Source: Brachypterus glaber (taxonomy: Eukaryota > Arthropoda > Insecta > Coleoptera > Kateretidae). From it: a stretch of 64,000 nt of DNA. Location: contig OY294045.1 of NCBI GenBank assembly GCA_958510825.1, positions 97,276,988-97,340,987 of the forward strand, written 5' to 3'. Shown here one piece after another: positions 34,760 through 45,125 of the stretch. Both the position numbers and the translations under genes were made by a program. Position 1 is the stretch's first letter; each line of letters begins with the position of its first letter. Below the pieces are notes generated by a model, which was not told the DNA's origin, searched no databases, and saw nothing but the letters and a program-made list of their open reading frames with translations.

Positions 34760-36015
34760 AACTAATTTTTTACAAGTGTTTGTAATTACCACTTTATTAA
34801 TGCAATTAATTAGCATAAGGTCATACTTTTTTATTGTTTTTTATTATTGAAATAAAACCAATAAATACATCATAAAATATAATCTTTATAAAGATTATAT
34901 AAGTCTAATAAACGAATGTATTTTTTAAAATTGCATTCAATTTTTAAATATTTATAATTATACAGGCACACAAAAAAAAGGTCCTTTTCCCTAGACGAGA
35001 CGAACATTTCTATATAGAATATACACAATATAGAATATAGACAAGTAATTTAATTTCAACATGTTAAATTACTTTATTTCCAATATGATTCAAAACTAGA
35101 TTATGAAAAAGTTACACATAGAATTTTAACTTTTAAATAAAATTAAATATACTTATTTAAAAATAGATATAATTAATTAATTGTGGTGTGTTTTTATTAT
35201 ACATTCTACCTAAATGTATTTATGTTGGTTTTTAGATTAATAAAAAATATTGCTTTTTTCAATATGATATCTCATTTAGCGCAAGAATAATGCGATGTTG
35301 TCTGGTTTACGATAACAAATAATTCCTGAGTTTTTAATTTGTTTTTTCATTTTGTTCTTTATTAACAAACAACACGGTTTTTTATCATTTCTTTTCATCA
35401 TTTTGCAATTTTTTTAACATATTTTTCTTATTTAGCCCAAAACTCCTATTTAAAACGACTTTTTTAAAATAAATACAAACCTTAAATTTAAGGTTTTTAT
35501 TTTATTTTATTTTTTTAATCCATGTAGTTTATTGTTATAAAACTTTAAAAAGTCAAAAAAGCTTTTAGAATTGATAATCCAAGTACAATTTTTACTGCTT
35601 GTTTTTTTTTGTAGTTGTAATATACATATTTACTGTTTAAAATTTAAATATTTCCTTTTTTTATTTTATTCAGTTGAAAATATTTATTAAAAAAATATTA
35701 TTTAAGTAAAAGTGATTATTATTTAAATGATTAGTATGTCGATATATTTAAATATCAGCTTTAAAAATGAATATTGATGTTTTATACCAATTATTGCTTG
35801 ATATATTTTACAAGTTAAAATATATTTTAACCCAAATAAATTGTTGTTAATTTTATTCATAATGATAACAATTTATTTTTTAAAGATTGTATATTTTTTT
35901 ACAAAAATAAAGCCGATAGTTGGGTTTTCGCCGTTGCAACCCGTAGGTACATAATATGATAGTTTCTTGACGACAAAGACCGTCAAAATTAGTTCTACAG
36001 TGCTATCTCTTTTAA
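34760..36015. other. AT-rich DNA, no gene
   Basis: Apart from the dispersed repeat fragment at 35276-35395 (inverse of 18.7 kb) I see only low-complexity AT-rich sequence. A 36-bp phrase beginning GACCGTCAAAATTAGTTC at 35976 recurs directly at 36956. Confidence 0.5.
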
Positions 36016-36017
36016 TG

Positions 36018-36605
36018 GGAGAATTAGCTCAGCGGTCTAAGTTCAAACCTCACTGGCGCCGATTGCCTTTTTCAGTTAATTAATAACACAGGTTTACAAA
36101 AAAAAGTCAGGACTATTTGACCGGACCATGGTATTCCTAGGTATTTTGGCGCCCTGAATCAGATCCCGGGGTCAGTTTCGCCCCATCACGTCAGGAAAAC
36201 GAGATTTTAAGGTCATTTGGAGGTCAAAATGGTGATTTTTTGGGAGCGGCCCCGGGAAAACATCTCAACGTTCAGAAAGTATTCAAGACCTACACAGTTA
36301 CCCGCGAAGTTAACAGGTCGCTTGAGATATTGTCGCAGGGCCGCTTCCAAAAAATCACCATTTTGACCTCAAATGACCTTGAAATCTCGTTTTCCTGACG
36401 TGATGGGGCAAAACAGACCCCGGGATCTGATTCAGGGCGCCAAAATACCTAGAAATACCATAGTCAAATAGTCCTGACATTTTTTTTTTGTAAACCTGTG
36501 TAATTGAAATTTGGCGAAGGCGTACTCCCTAGATATATTGGTTCGAAAGTCAATTAAAGCCGGTGGTTCCCTCTACTGCTTAATTAAGTAGAATAGTACG
36601 AGGTT
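36018..36605 (+). mobile_element. tRNA-derived SINE, copy 2, interrupted
   Basis: The head is GAATTAGCTCAGCGGTCTAA, then a B box GTTCAAACC (36041). The A-to-B spacing is too short, so part of the head is lost. The body matches the other SINE copies (CAGTTAATTAATAA at 36073, then AATTGAAATTTGGCG after 36502) and ends AGTACGAGGTT before a TC microsatellite. A 414-bp palindromic element splits it. Confidence 0.8.
36087..36500. mobile_element. Palindromic MITE in a SINE, TAA target site
   Basis: Ends are CACAGGTTTACAAAAAAAA and its inverse. TAA lies at 36084-36086 and 36501-36503; removing the element and one TAA restores the SINE body exactly. A 3-bp TWA duplication is typical of PIF/Harbinger. 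The arms carry the recurrent module (CCATGGTATTCCTAGGTATT near 36127 and its inverse near 36445) and CACGTCAGGAAAACGAGAT. Confidence 0.82.
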
Positions 36606-36637
36606 CTCTCTCGCTCTCTCTCTCTCCCTATTTATTT
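36605..36637. repeat. (TC)n microsatellite
   Basis: CT-dinucleotide run at the SINE 3' end. The DNA from here to 37740 is AT-rich with no gene. Confidence 0.85.
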
Positions 36638-37741
36638 GGTCTTTTTCTTCCGAATAATTAACCAGGGTTTCTCACGCTAATATAAAAAGTTATAATTAAA
36701 AACACACAAAAAAAATAACTTCAAACGTCCATTATTATTAACTTAAAATTCAACAGTTCACACGATTAATAACCATAAATATATGGTTTACTTTAACTTG
36801 TACATAAAACATTAATATAAAAATACTCTGAGCACACTATAAAAGATGGCAAAACAAAAATACACGAGGCACATCATAAAAGATGGCGAATTTGCTGCAC
36901 TGGAATGTGCCAAGAAGGCTACACCCGTCCCTTTCAAAGGCCACGCTATAACTGACCGTCAAAATTAGTTCTACAGTGCTATCTCTTTCTAACAGTTTTT
37001 AACAGTTTAGCCAACGTAAGAAATACAAAGTAATCAGAATAGCCAATATAAGCAATAAAAACTATTTATATTTAGCTTATTTATTTTAACCCTAATTTAA
37101 TTTTATATTATGCAGTTAAACATATTAGGTAATAATATGTATTCAGTACTAAAATTGTTGCACTCAGATTACAGGCAAACTGTTCTTTAAAAAAGCCATC
37201 TGTTCAAAAGGCTAGAACTTATGTTTTTTTTATAGCAGTGACATCTGTTTGCTGGAAGGTGAACTTTTAGCACTGAATTTTACCTAGAACAGTTTGGGGA
37301 AGTTTTCAATAATGGACTCGCCCGGGAAAGTGTCCCATTACCTAACTATTAGCTAATTATAGCTGTACAAATTTTGCCTTCCCCATTTATTAACTGTTTT
37401 ATGAATTTACTGTCAAGCTTTATCATCTGGTTGAATGGTGGTACCAATTTCTTAGGAGCTAATTGGTGCCAAATTTTTATAAGATATAAACGAAAACGAA
37501 AAAAAAAGTAACCAAATAATCAGTTTTTTATACATAGAATTTTTGGTTAAGTTCAAAAATGTAAAAACTTACATTAAAAAAAAACATATTAATTCCACTT
37601 TCGGTGAAACCGAATGAAGATTGATCTTAATTTTGGGGGACATAAACAAAACTGACCTGGTTTGGACTTCCAAAAAGACAAGACTCATATTTTGTGACCC
37701 CTATTGTATATTTTTTTGATGTTGGGATCACAATATATTTT

Positions 37742-38597
37742 TTAAGCGATTGATTTTAAAAGAGACACTTTTTGTTCATGTTTTACGGGCGAAAAGTTGA
37801 ACTTTGTGGCCCTAGGGCCAAAAAGTTTTTTTCGCCCGCTAACTAAAAGTTGTTATTATTAAGTTTTTTAAAAGAAGATGCTTTACCTTTACTGTAATAT
37901 TTATAAAGAAATATGACCTTTAGGTCACTTTTGGTCTTGAACTAACTGTTCTTTTTGACCAGATACAGTTATTATAATCATTTCATACAAAATAAAAATT
38001 TCTTCTATAACATAACCTCAAAATATATGTTAACTAATTAATCTGTATTCATCCACTAAAATAAATTAAAAACACAAAATTTCAATTGTAAAATCAATTT
38101 CAATAAACACACGTTTAATAAAAGGGTTATGTTTTATTTTTTGTTTTATTACACAAAAAAAGAAATAATACATACATAACCCTTTTATTCATAGAACGGT
38201 TCAGAAGTATTACTATTTTTATAAAAGACACATTTTAACAGAAATTAATCACCAAGCTATAGCTTTTTTAATTTGAAAATGAAACCTCACGCAAAAGAAA
38301 CGATTTAATTGTTTTTTTAGCGATTTGATTGGATAGCAATTTCCATGGATAACTAGATAAGTAATAAGACACTAAAAAGAAATACTTTTTGCAATTTAAA
38401 ATTAAGTATATTTTAATAATTTATTATAATTAGTAACAATCGAATAAAAAATATTGTATAATTACGGGCAAAAGTCTAAATTTCGATTTTGTAGGTTTAT
38501 TACCCTCGGGCCGGCTCAATCAGCCGGCCCTCGGCTTCTAAAAACCTACTCAATCGAAAAACTTAACTTTTTGCCGTTGTATTATAAATAACTATTT
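37742..38597 (-). repeat. Repeat F, right copy
   Basis: It is the reverse complement of 31505-32740 without the 31750-32109 insertion. It keeps both compact palindromes (about 37790-37845 and 38465-38580, the latter with tip CGGGCCGGCTCAATCAGCCG). The two copies face each other across about 5 kb, so they are either two insertions or the arms of a ~7-kb foldback. Confidence 0.75.
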
Positions 38598-39108
38598 TGC
38601 CTGTGTATTCTAGATATTATTCTAGTATTTTTAATTAAGTATCTACGTAATACTCACTTAACAATCCTGTTTAATTAAAAATATCCACCTCCACTGGTTA
38701 ACTTTTAAACATTCTCGACACTGTGAAATCTTGCCACAATATTATTGGACTGGGTTTTTTCATGGTTTTTAACGTATAAATTCAAAAAATCTATGCAGGC
38801 ATTGTTGAGGATTCAAAAAAATAGGACAAGTTGCATGTCATTTAAAATTACTCATTAACCGACTTCCAAAAAGGTGGAGGTTATCAATTCGACGTGTGAC
38901 TTTGACCCGACTTCAAAATTTTTTATTTTAAATGAAGCTATTTTTAAGCCCTATAAAAAATCCAATATACAGTTTTTTGCTAGAATATAACGTTTTGGAG
39001 ATACAGACTTTCAAACTTAAATAAATTATGCAGGTGTATTAATGGTTGCTTATTGACGTGATCACACAACTTTCCTTTTCATAACGTTTCAAATTAGTGC
39101 CTATTGCC

Positions 39109-39648
39109 GAAGTTATTTCAGACCAATGTTTATGAAGGTGTCATCTTTTTGTTTGTTTGTTTACATAAACGTACGCGATACTGCTCCTCGTGTAAACATA
39201 AGTATCGCTAGTTTTGACCTTCTGGTGACCAGAGCGATGTTGCGTAATTTTCACTTTATCATTATGATAAATCTTTATACCGAGCATTATACCAATATTA
39301 ATATTTTAAAAAACTACTATACTACGAACTATAATAATGTTTGATAATGTAGTATAATTAAATTTATTAAAATTTAACTACTAGTTCATATAAAACTCAA
39401 ATAAAACTAATATTTCTTAAAATTTACAATAAAATATCTAAAGCAGGTGTTGCAACCGGCAACCCTGTATTGCTTGACAAAGTTTACGACATTAGACTGT
39501 GAGTTTACACATTCTTTCTCTCTCTTTACGCGTACTAAGTGTAAACAATAGTCACTCCCCACCAGCCCCTCACCGTAGTTGGTTCACGCTTCAACCAAAG
39601 CATACGGTAGATTTCATCATGTTCGTTCTTGAGGTAAAAGTTCTTTGC
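39109..39648. mobile_element. Mutator-like MITE G, copy 1
   Basis: It is collinear with 42472-42999 at high identity (CGTACGCGATACTGCT, GCGATGTTGCGTAATTTTC, CCCACCAGCCCCTCACCG). The right terminus TTCTTGAGGTAAAAGTTCTTT is intact; the left terminus is eroded to GAAGTTATT. The frames at 39126 and 39499 are not preserved between the copies. Confidence 0.72.
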
Positions 39649-39930
39649 GTGAAACCCTACTTTTATCTTGGCACAGTAGAAAGGTCATTAAGTTTGATTG
39701 GGTAATTCCCCAGTCTCTGTCATGACACTATGCTAATTCGTGTTGGACAGACAGACTGTCGGCTATTTCGCGGTCCATTACTTTGAACCGTATGACAAAA
39801 AGTGGTCAATTTAATTAAACTTGCATGACTAGGTACTTCGCTTTAGATCTCTCGATGTACATACCTTCCATGCTTTGACCCGACCTAGCTCCAGTGGGCG
39901 TCAGAAATTACGAGCTTTTAATTTCATTAG

Positions 39931-40858
39931 AAAACTAGATGAAACGTTGCAAGCACCCTGTCAAAACATTGGCACTATTGGGAAAACTAATAACATGCTA
40001 TTAGAACAGGGTAGCATAACATAATTACAATTTTACTACTACTCCTCACTGCACAAACTAACTTGTATAATATTTATATTAAACTTTAGCTTTTCTTGTA
40101 CACTTAATATATAATTAAAATTAATAATAAAAATATGTTTTTACTTGGATGCAAGTTGAACTTATTAATTACAATTTTTGATTGATTTTAAAAACAAATG
40201 AATGGAAGCTTAAAATTTGTACACTAGAGCCATCTAGTTTGCAAATTTTAAACTAGGTTCGATTTGTTCGATTTTAAATTCTGTATCTATAAAACATTCT
40301 ATTCTAGCAAAAAACTGTATATTACATTTTTTATAGGGCTTAAAATGAGCTTTTATTTAAAATATAATTTTTTCAAATCGGGTTATAAATATGTGAGATA
40401 TGCTTAAAAAACCTTTTACTGCTTTAAATGCAAATATCTCGAAAACAATGCGTTTTAGGAAAACGTTGTTTATAACATTTTTTGACCAATTTAAAATTAT
40501 CTTTTATATAAATTAACCAAATACAATAACAATTGCCTTAATTATAAACAAAAAATGCTAAAAATAGGAGTTTTACCCCCTTACCCCCAATCGTTTACCC
40601 CCAAAATCTAATCAGCTCTTCGGAATACGATAAGAAACAATATGCAAAAACCCCCAATTCGATATCTTATGTAGAAATGGAGTTAGAGAGTTTACACCCA
40701 GACAGACAAACACCCAGACAGGCAAACGGACGCAAAAATTTTTTTTACTGATTTCCAAACGTCGAGAAATGTGAAAAAAAAAACGTGGTCAAAGATTTTG
40801 ACTTTTCGGCGAAGATTTCAATACATCGGCACTCTTAGTAGCACTAAGTGCCGATGTA
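39931..40858 (+). mobile_element. Dispersed repeat with 3' stem-loop, copy 2
   Basis: It is collinear with 17719-18427 but has about 238 additional bases at 39981-40218 (starting GGAAAACTAATAACATGC). It ends in the same stem-loop at 40822-40858. The CAGACAG microsatellite is also present (about 40698). Whether the extra segment was gained here or lost from copy 1 is unclear. Confidence 0.6.
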
Positions 40859-41047
40859 ATTTTACATCTATCGAATTTCGTATGAATTACCATTTCAAAA
40901 GGTTCGTGTTTGTATAAAACTAAAACGTTTTACGCTTTAAAGGATTATTCATTATTGTGAGTGTATGTATAAAAATCTTATTTAATTAAATAACACACCA
41001 CTTTTTATTTTTATTTATTTATTGAACTCAAACATGATGTCTAGAAT

Positions 41048-41484
41048 CTGGCTCGTAACTGAGGGGGGGGTGCTATGGGGTGCTCAGCACCCACTGGCAT
41101 AATTTTGAGCACCCCCTGGCGAATAAGCTCTAAGCACCCCCACAGGGGCTGCACAAGTCCAGTTGGTAAGTGGCAGATTTCGTAAAATGTATGTTGGAAA
41201 AATTGAGGGGTAAAGGGAAACTGTCAGTAAATTGTTTACTTGGGAAAATTGGAAAGGTTGGGAATTTTTCAAAGGTAATAACATTTTTTTCAGTCAGACA
41301 AATTTCACGGTCAGAGGTAAAGCTGTTTTTTTTTGATTTGGGAAATTTCTCAGTTTTTTTGGTTGGGAAATATTTGCTCTGCCTCCCCTTCCCCAAAAAT
41401 GCTTCCGAGCACCACTGAAAATATTATAAAAAAAATCTGTCAGGTGCTCAGCACCCCCTGGATTTTTTTCCAGTTACGGGCCTG
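41048..41484. mobile_element. hAT-type MITE with 8-bp TSD
   Basis: TCTAGAAT occurs at 41040-41047 and 41485-41492. Ends are CTGGCTCGTAACTG and, inverted, CAGGCCCGTAACTGG, the familiar hAT terminus style. Just inside, GGGGTGCTCAGCACCC and GGTGCTCAGCACCCCC form matching subterminal palindromes. At 437 bp it has no transposase; the overlapping frames at 41084-41521 are not genes. Confidence 0.88.
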
Positions 41485-41539
41485 TCTAGAATGCACCAAG
41501 TTAACAAAAGTGAATTTTTAAGTATTTACAGAATAACCC

Positions 41540-41790
41540 AATCATTTTAGATTTTTTCATGGGATTAATTTACATGTTAAAACTTTTGACTCGGTTAAGT
41601 GTCCCCCGCGGAGTAGAGAATAAATCACATTCTTGCCCAATAATTAATTATAGAATCTGTCCGCCATCTTGGATTAAAGGGGTGAGTGCGGTTATCTCGC
41701 TAAATATGCATCTTACGATAAAAATGCATATTGCCAATTTTGTTAAGGAGCAAATTTCCAACCATTTTTGTTAAGATCATTGTTATCATC
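41540..41790. repeat. Dispersed repeat, uninterrupted relative of 43.3 kb
   Basis: AATATGCATCTTACGATAAAAATG and CAATTTTGTTAAGGAG (41702-41751) recur at 43327-43376, where a LINE follows. This copy shows the sequence without the LINE (AAATTTCCAACCATTTTTGTT). Confidence 0.7.
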
Positions 41791-41994
41791 ATTTTTCACT
41801 TCACTCATACTGCAGTTCTAAGCTGAAAGGTCCTATCTACATAGGTTTAACATATACAGATAGGACCTTTCAGCTTAGCAAGGCAGCATTTACACGGTGT
41901 TTGCATTCTTATCTCACATATTAAAGTAGACGATTCTACATCAAAAAACATGCAAAAATAGAGTTTTTAATGTATTTATTTATTTATTTATAGA

Positions 41995-42210
41995 TACCGA
42001 GTGACACAAGAAATATTGCCTACGAATTATTAAAAGATAACTTTTGAAAATTTACAAAGCCTTTATTAACCGTAAATACCCCCATTTTGGCATGGTCATT
42101 ATAAAAAATATCACTTCCGGTCTAAAATAATTTTTGGCATACGTCAAAACAAAAATAAGAAAATCAGTCCGCATGCGCTGGATTCTTTTCATTACTGCGG
42201 TGAGTGAATC
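41995..42210. repeat. Two fused element fragments
   Basis: Bases 41995-42120 match 2939-3066 of palindrome B (TTGCCTACGAATTAT, AACCGTAAATACCCCCATT, ATCACTTCCGGTCTAA). Directly after, 42121-42210 match the right end of element D (TAATTTTTGGCATACGTC to GCGGTGAGTGAATCGT). The junction is abrupt, pointing to recombination or a nested insertion followed by deletion. Confidence 0.7.
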
Positions 42211-42458
42211 GTACAAAAACAGTTTAATTTGAATTCTTTGCTAAAATGTACTTTTTCGCAATGGTTCATGTTATAATAAAGAATAAAATGATTTTAATAA
42301 TTATATTGTGTACTTTCTCGCGATTTCTATTAAATGACATACTTATCTATTAATTAGGGGAGAAAAGTCTCAAATGATACAGATTTTTTTATACAGGTTG
42401 TGCAAATTTTCTAAAACTTAATACCTTTCAGCCTTCATGTCAAGGATTTTAACCAAAG

Positions 42459-42999
42459 AACTTTTACCTCAAGAAGTTATTACAGACCAATGTTTATGAA
42501 GATGTAATCTTTTTGTTTGTTTGTTTACATAAACGTACGCGATACTGCTTCTGGTGTAAACATAAGTATCGCTAGTTTTGACCTTCTGGTGACCAGAGCG
42601 ATGTTGCGTAATTTTCACTTTATCATTATGATAAATCTTTATACCTACATTAAAATTTTAAAAAACTACTATACTACGACACTATAATTATGTTTGATAA
42701 TGTAATATAATTAAATTTATTAAAATTAAACTACTAGTTCATATAAAACTCAAATAAAACTAATATTTCTTAAAATTTACAATAAAATATCTAAAGCAGG
42801 TGTTGCAACCAGCAACACTGTATTGCTTGACATAGTTTACGACATTGGACTGTGAGTTTACACATTCTTTCTCTCTCTTTACGCGTACTAAGTGTAAACA
42901 ATAGTCACTCCCCACCAGCCCCTCACCGTAGTTGGTTCACGCTTCAGACAAAGCATACGGTAGATTTCATCATGTTCATTCTTGAGGTAAAAGTTCTTT
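42459..42999. mobile_element. Mutator-like MITE G, copy 2, 10-bp TSD
   Basis: AAAGAACTTTTACCTCAAGAA at 42459 is perfectly inverted to end at 42999. GATTTTAACC flanks both sides (ending 42458 and starting 43000), a 10-bp target duplication in the 9-11 bp range of Mutator-like transposons. No transposase is present. Confidence 0.8.
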
Positions 43000-43041
43000 G
43001 ATTTTAACCAAACTTGGTACACTGGAACAATAGTTATTTGT

Positions 43042-43260
43042 ATGCCAAGTCCAAAAAGAACGCCTTTGCTGGACGAGTTTGACTTGCGAGATGTGGTACG
43101 GGGCTCTCAGGCTAGTCCAGCAAAGAAATTGTTTCAGCCATACGCGTCTTTTAGATGGCCACGGTTAAAAAAATTGACGTTAGTTTACTTATGGTACAGT
43201 CAAATAATAAATGTAAATTACAATTTATGTACACGGGCTGATATTTTAAAGGGTAGATGG
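43042..43260 (+). other. Short frame of uncertain nature
   Basis: The 72-codon frame opens PSPKRTPLLDEFDLRDVVRG, which is less AT-biased than its surroundings and faintly like the N-terminal region of some DNA-transposon proteins. It then drifts into AT-rich sequence. I do not recognise it with confidence; it may be an exon-sized transposase scrap. Confidence 0.25.
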
Positions 43261-43380
43261 TAACAGGTCACTCCTATTGGTTTTTCACCGGGGTGTCCGC
43301 TATCTTGAATTTTACGGGTGAGTTGCTTAATATGCATCTTACGATAAAAATGTATATAACCAATTTTGTTAAGGAGGAAA

Positions 43381-44018
43381 AAAAGACTGATCCGAGTCTT
43401 GCAAGTTCATCTGCCTTCTCGTTTCCGGGAAACGAGAAGGCAGATGAACTTTCAAGACTCGGATCAGGGATGGCCTGCACGGGGCCGGAACCTATATTGG
43501 GTGTTACAAGGAAGCAGGTAAAGACCGCTCTCGATGAGTGGGCTTATACCAAGCTAAAGGAGCAATGGAGAGCGGTCGACGGTTGCCGGCAAGCTAGGGA
43601 CTTCCTGGCTGGCCCAAGCAAATCAAAGACCGACTGGTTGCTGGAAAAAGGAAGAACTGCACTCAGACAACTTGTAGGGGTCCTCACGGGCCACTGCAGA
43701 CTAAGGAAGCACCTGGCAACAATGCGGATTCTAGAGAGTCCACTATGCCCAGAGTGCGAAGAGGATAAAACATCCTCTCATTACTTAGCCGAGTGTGTCA
43801 GATACGACAGGATCAGGTTGCAAGTCTTTGAAACTCAAAGACTCAACCAAGAGGAACTAAGAGATCTCCCCTGGGCCAATATCCTGACCTTTATTGAAAG
43901 GACGGGCAGGTTCAAGGAGGACTCAAATTAGTAAATGACTAGGATTGCCTGGGGTGACAAAAAGGGCCAGAAATGGCCTAGTTGTCCGGCTTTGGCCAAC
44001 CCAAAAATTTACTACTAC
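43381..44018 (+). mobile_element. Short LINE insertion with snap-back 5' end
   Basis: TAAGGAGGAAA flanks the segment (43370-43380 and 44019-44029), an 11-bp target duplication. The 3' end is a short TAC tandem tail. The first ~79 bases form a hairpin with ~39-bp arms (43388-43426 and 43428-43466), meaning that the 5' tip of the retained cDNA is present in both orientations. Confidence 0.82.
43428..43931 (+). pseudogene. LINE RNase H and C-terminal zinc-knuckle fragment
   Basis: From GNEKADELSRLGSG the frame continues without a stop to 43931. GNEKADELARLG-type sequence is the end of the RNase H domain of R1/I/Loa-like LINEs (the Asp is a catalytic residue). Downstream, LTGHCRLRKHL and the Cys/His cluster CPECEEDKTSSHYLAEC are the standard tail of these ORF2 proteins. 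Endonuclease, RT and most of RNase H are missing. GC content is visibly higher than the neighbourhood, as expected of a recent arrival. The frame's upstream part (from 43257) is target DNA, not LINE. Confidence 0.88.
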
Positions 44019-44029
44019 TAAGGAGGAAA

Positions 44030-44837
44030 TTTCGAACAATTTTTGTTTGGATAATTTTTTTAATATATTAATTTTAGCCAATTTATTCATCGGAGGATAA
44101 AAGTGGTTATAAGCAAACTTGTAGCTCTTAAAATTCTCTAAAAGTTTCATATATTATAAATTTTCATAGGTACTTTGGTACGGTTGCAGAGGGCGCAACT
44201 CGACTTTCAGCGCCCACTGTAACCGTAACAAAATACTTATGAAAATGCATAATACAAAAAACTTATACAGAATTTCAGGAGCTACAAAACCATCATTTAG
44301 TCTTGCTGTTAGAATTGCTTTTTTTAATTCGCTTGGCATTATTAAAAAAATATGTCAATTTGACATTTCTTCTCAAAATTTAAAATTTAAGTTAAGTATT
44401 ACAGATGTCTGTAAAATTTTAAAGTTGGTTTTAATATGTATCATTTTTGGGTGCAGCTGAATTTATTTGCCGCGATGGTACCTAGTCCGCCACTGTCTCA
44501 CTCTCCCCTAATTATGAATTTTTCATAATATTTTTACTCCTGAACAGGTCTCTCCTAAAACCTTGAACGTGAACATCGTCGCTCGTTTCTTTTCCATGCA
44601 TATTTTTGTTATCATAGCCAGCTAGTTTCTGACAACGAACCGGTCGGGCAAGTACGTTTTATGAACCTTAAAATTATTTTACTGGTAAATATCGACGTGA
44701 ATTTATTCAGTGTCTATTTGAATTAGTGTCAAATAGGTAATTTGATGTGATATTAATTATAGTGTCGGATTAATTAGTGTACCTAGTGCAAATTGTTCGA
44801 CGTGTGCTGCTTTGTTTTGTTTTAGTGTTAAGTCAGG
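44030..44837. other. No gene; hairpin at 44162-44245
   Basis: An imperfect hairpin pairs TTTTCATAGGTACTTTGGTAC with the sequence around AAAATACTTATGAAAA, with GGGCGC and GCGCCC near the tip. Frames nearby (43923, 44154, 44239) overlap it and have no recognised domain. Confidence 0.35.
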
Positions 44838-45105
44838 TCAGTGACTGTATTTTTAGCGTAGAGTTCAGGGGAAAATAAAGGATGTTTAAAATTAAAGGGG
44901 AAAAATAGAGGGATTTGTTTCTGTCAGCGACTGTATTTTTGCGTAGAGGTCATGAAAGAAATGGATATTTAAAATTTAAAGGGACAAAATTAAGAGTGAG
45001 ATCTGTTTGTATTAGATACTGTTTTTTTAGCATATAGGAGAAAAGAATGGATATTTGACATTTAAAGGGGTAAAATAAAGATTGCAGTTTGTTTGTTAAA
45101 AAATA
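44838..45105. repeat. Three-unit tandem repeat, ~88 bp
   Basis: The phrase ACTGTATTTTTAGCGTAGAG recurs with decay at about 44841, 44929 and 45018, each followed by a GGATATTTAAAATTAAAGGGG-like stretch. Confidence 0.65.
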
Positions 45106-45125
45106 CACAGCTACACAAAAAAGAA

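Noticed and set aside
35976..36990. 36-bp direct repeats (GACCGTCAAAATTAGTTC...) as a target duplication
   Set aside because: They are too long for any known target duplication and no element ends adjoin them; a segmental or recombination origin is more likely.
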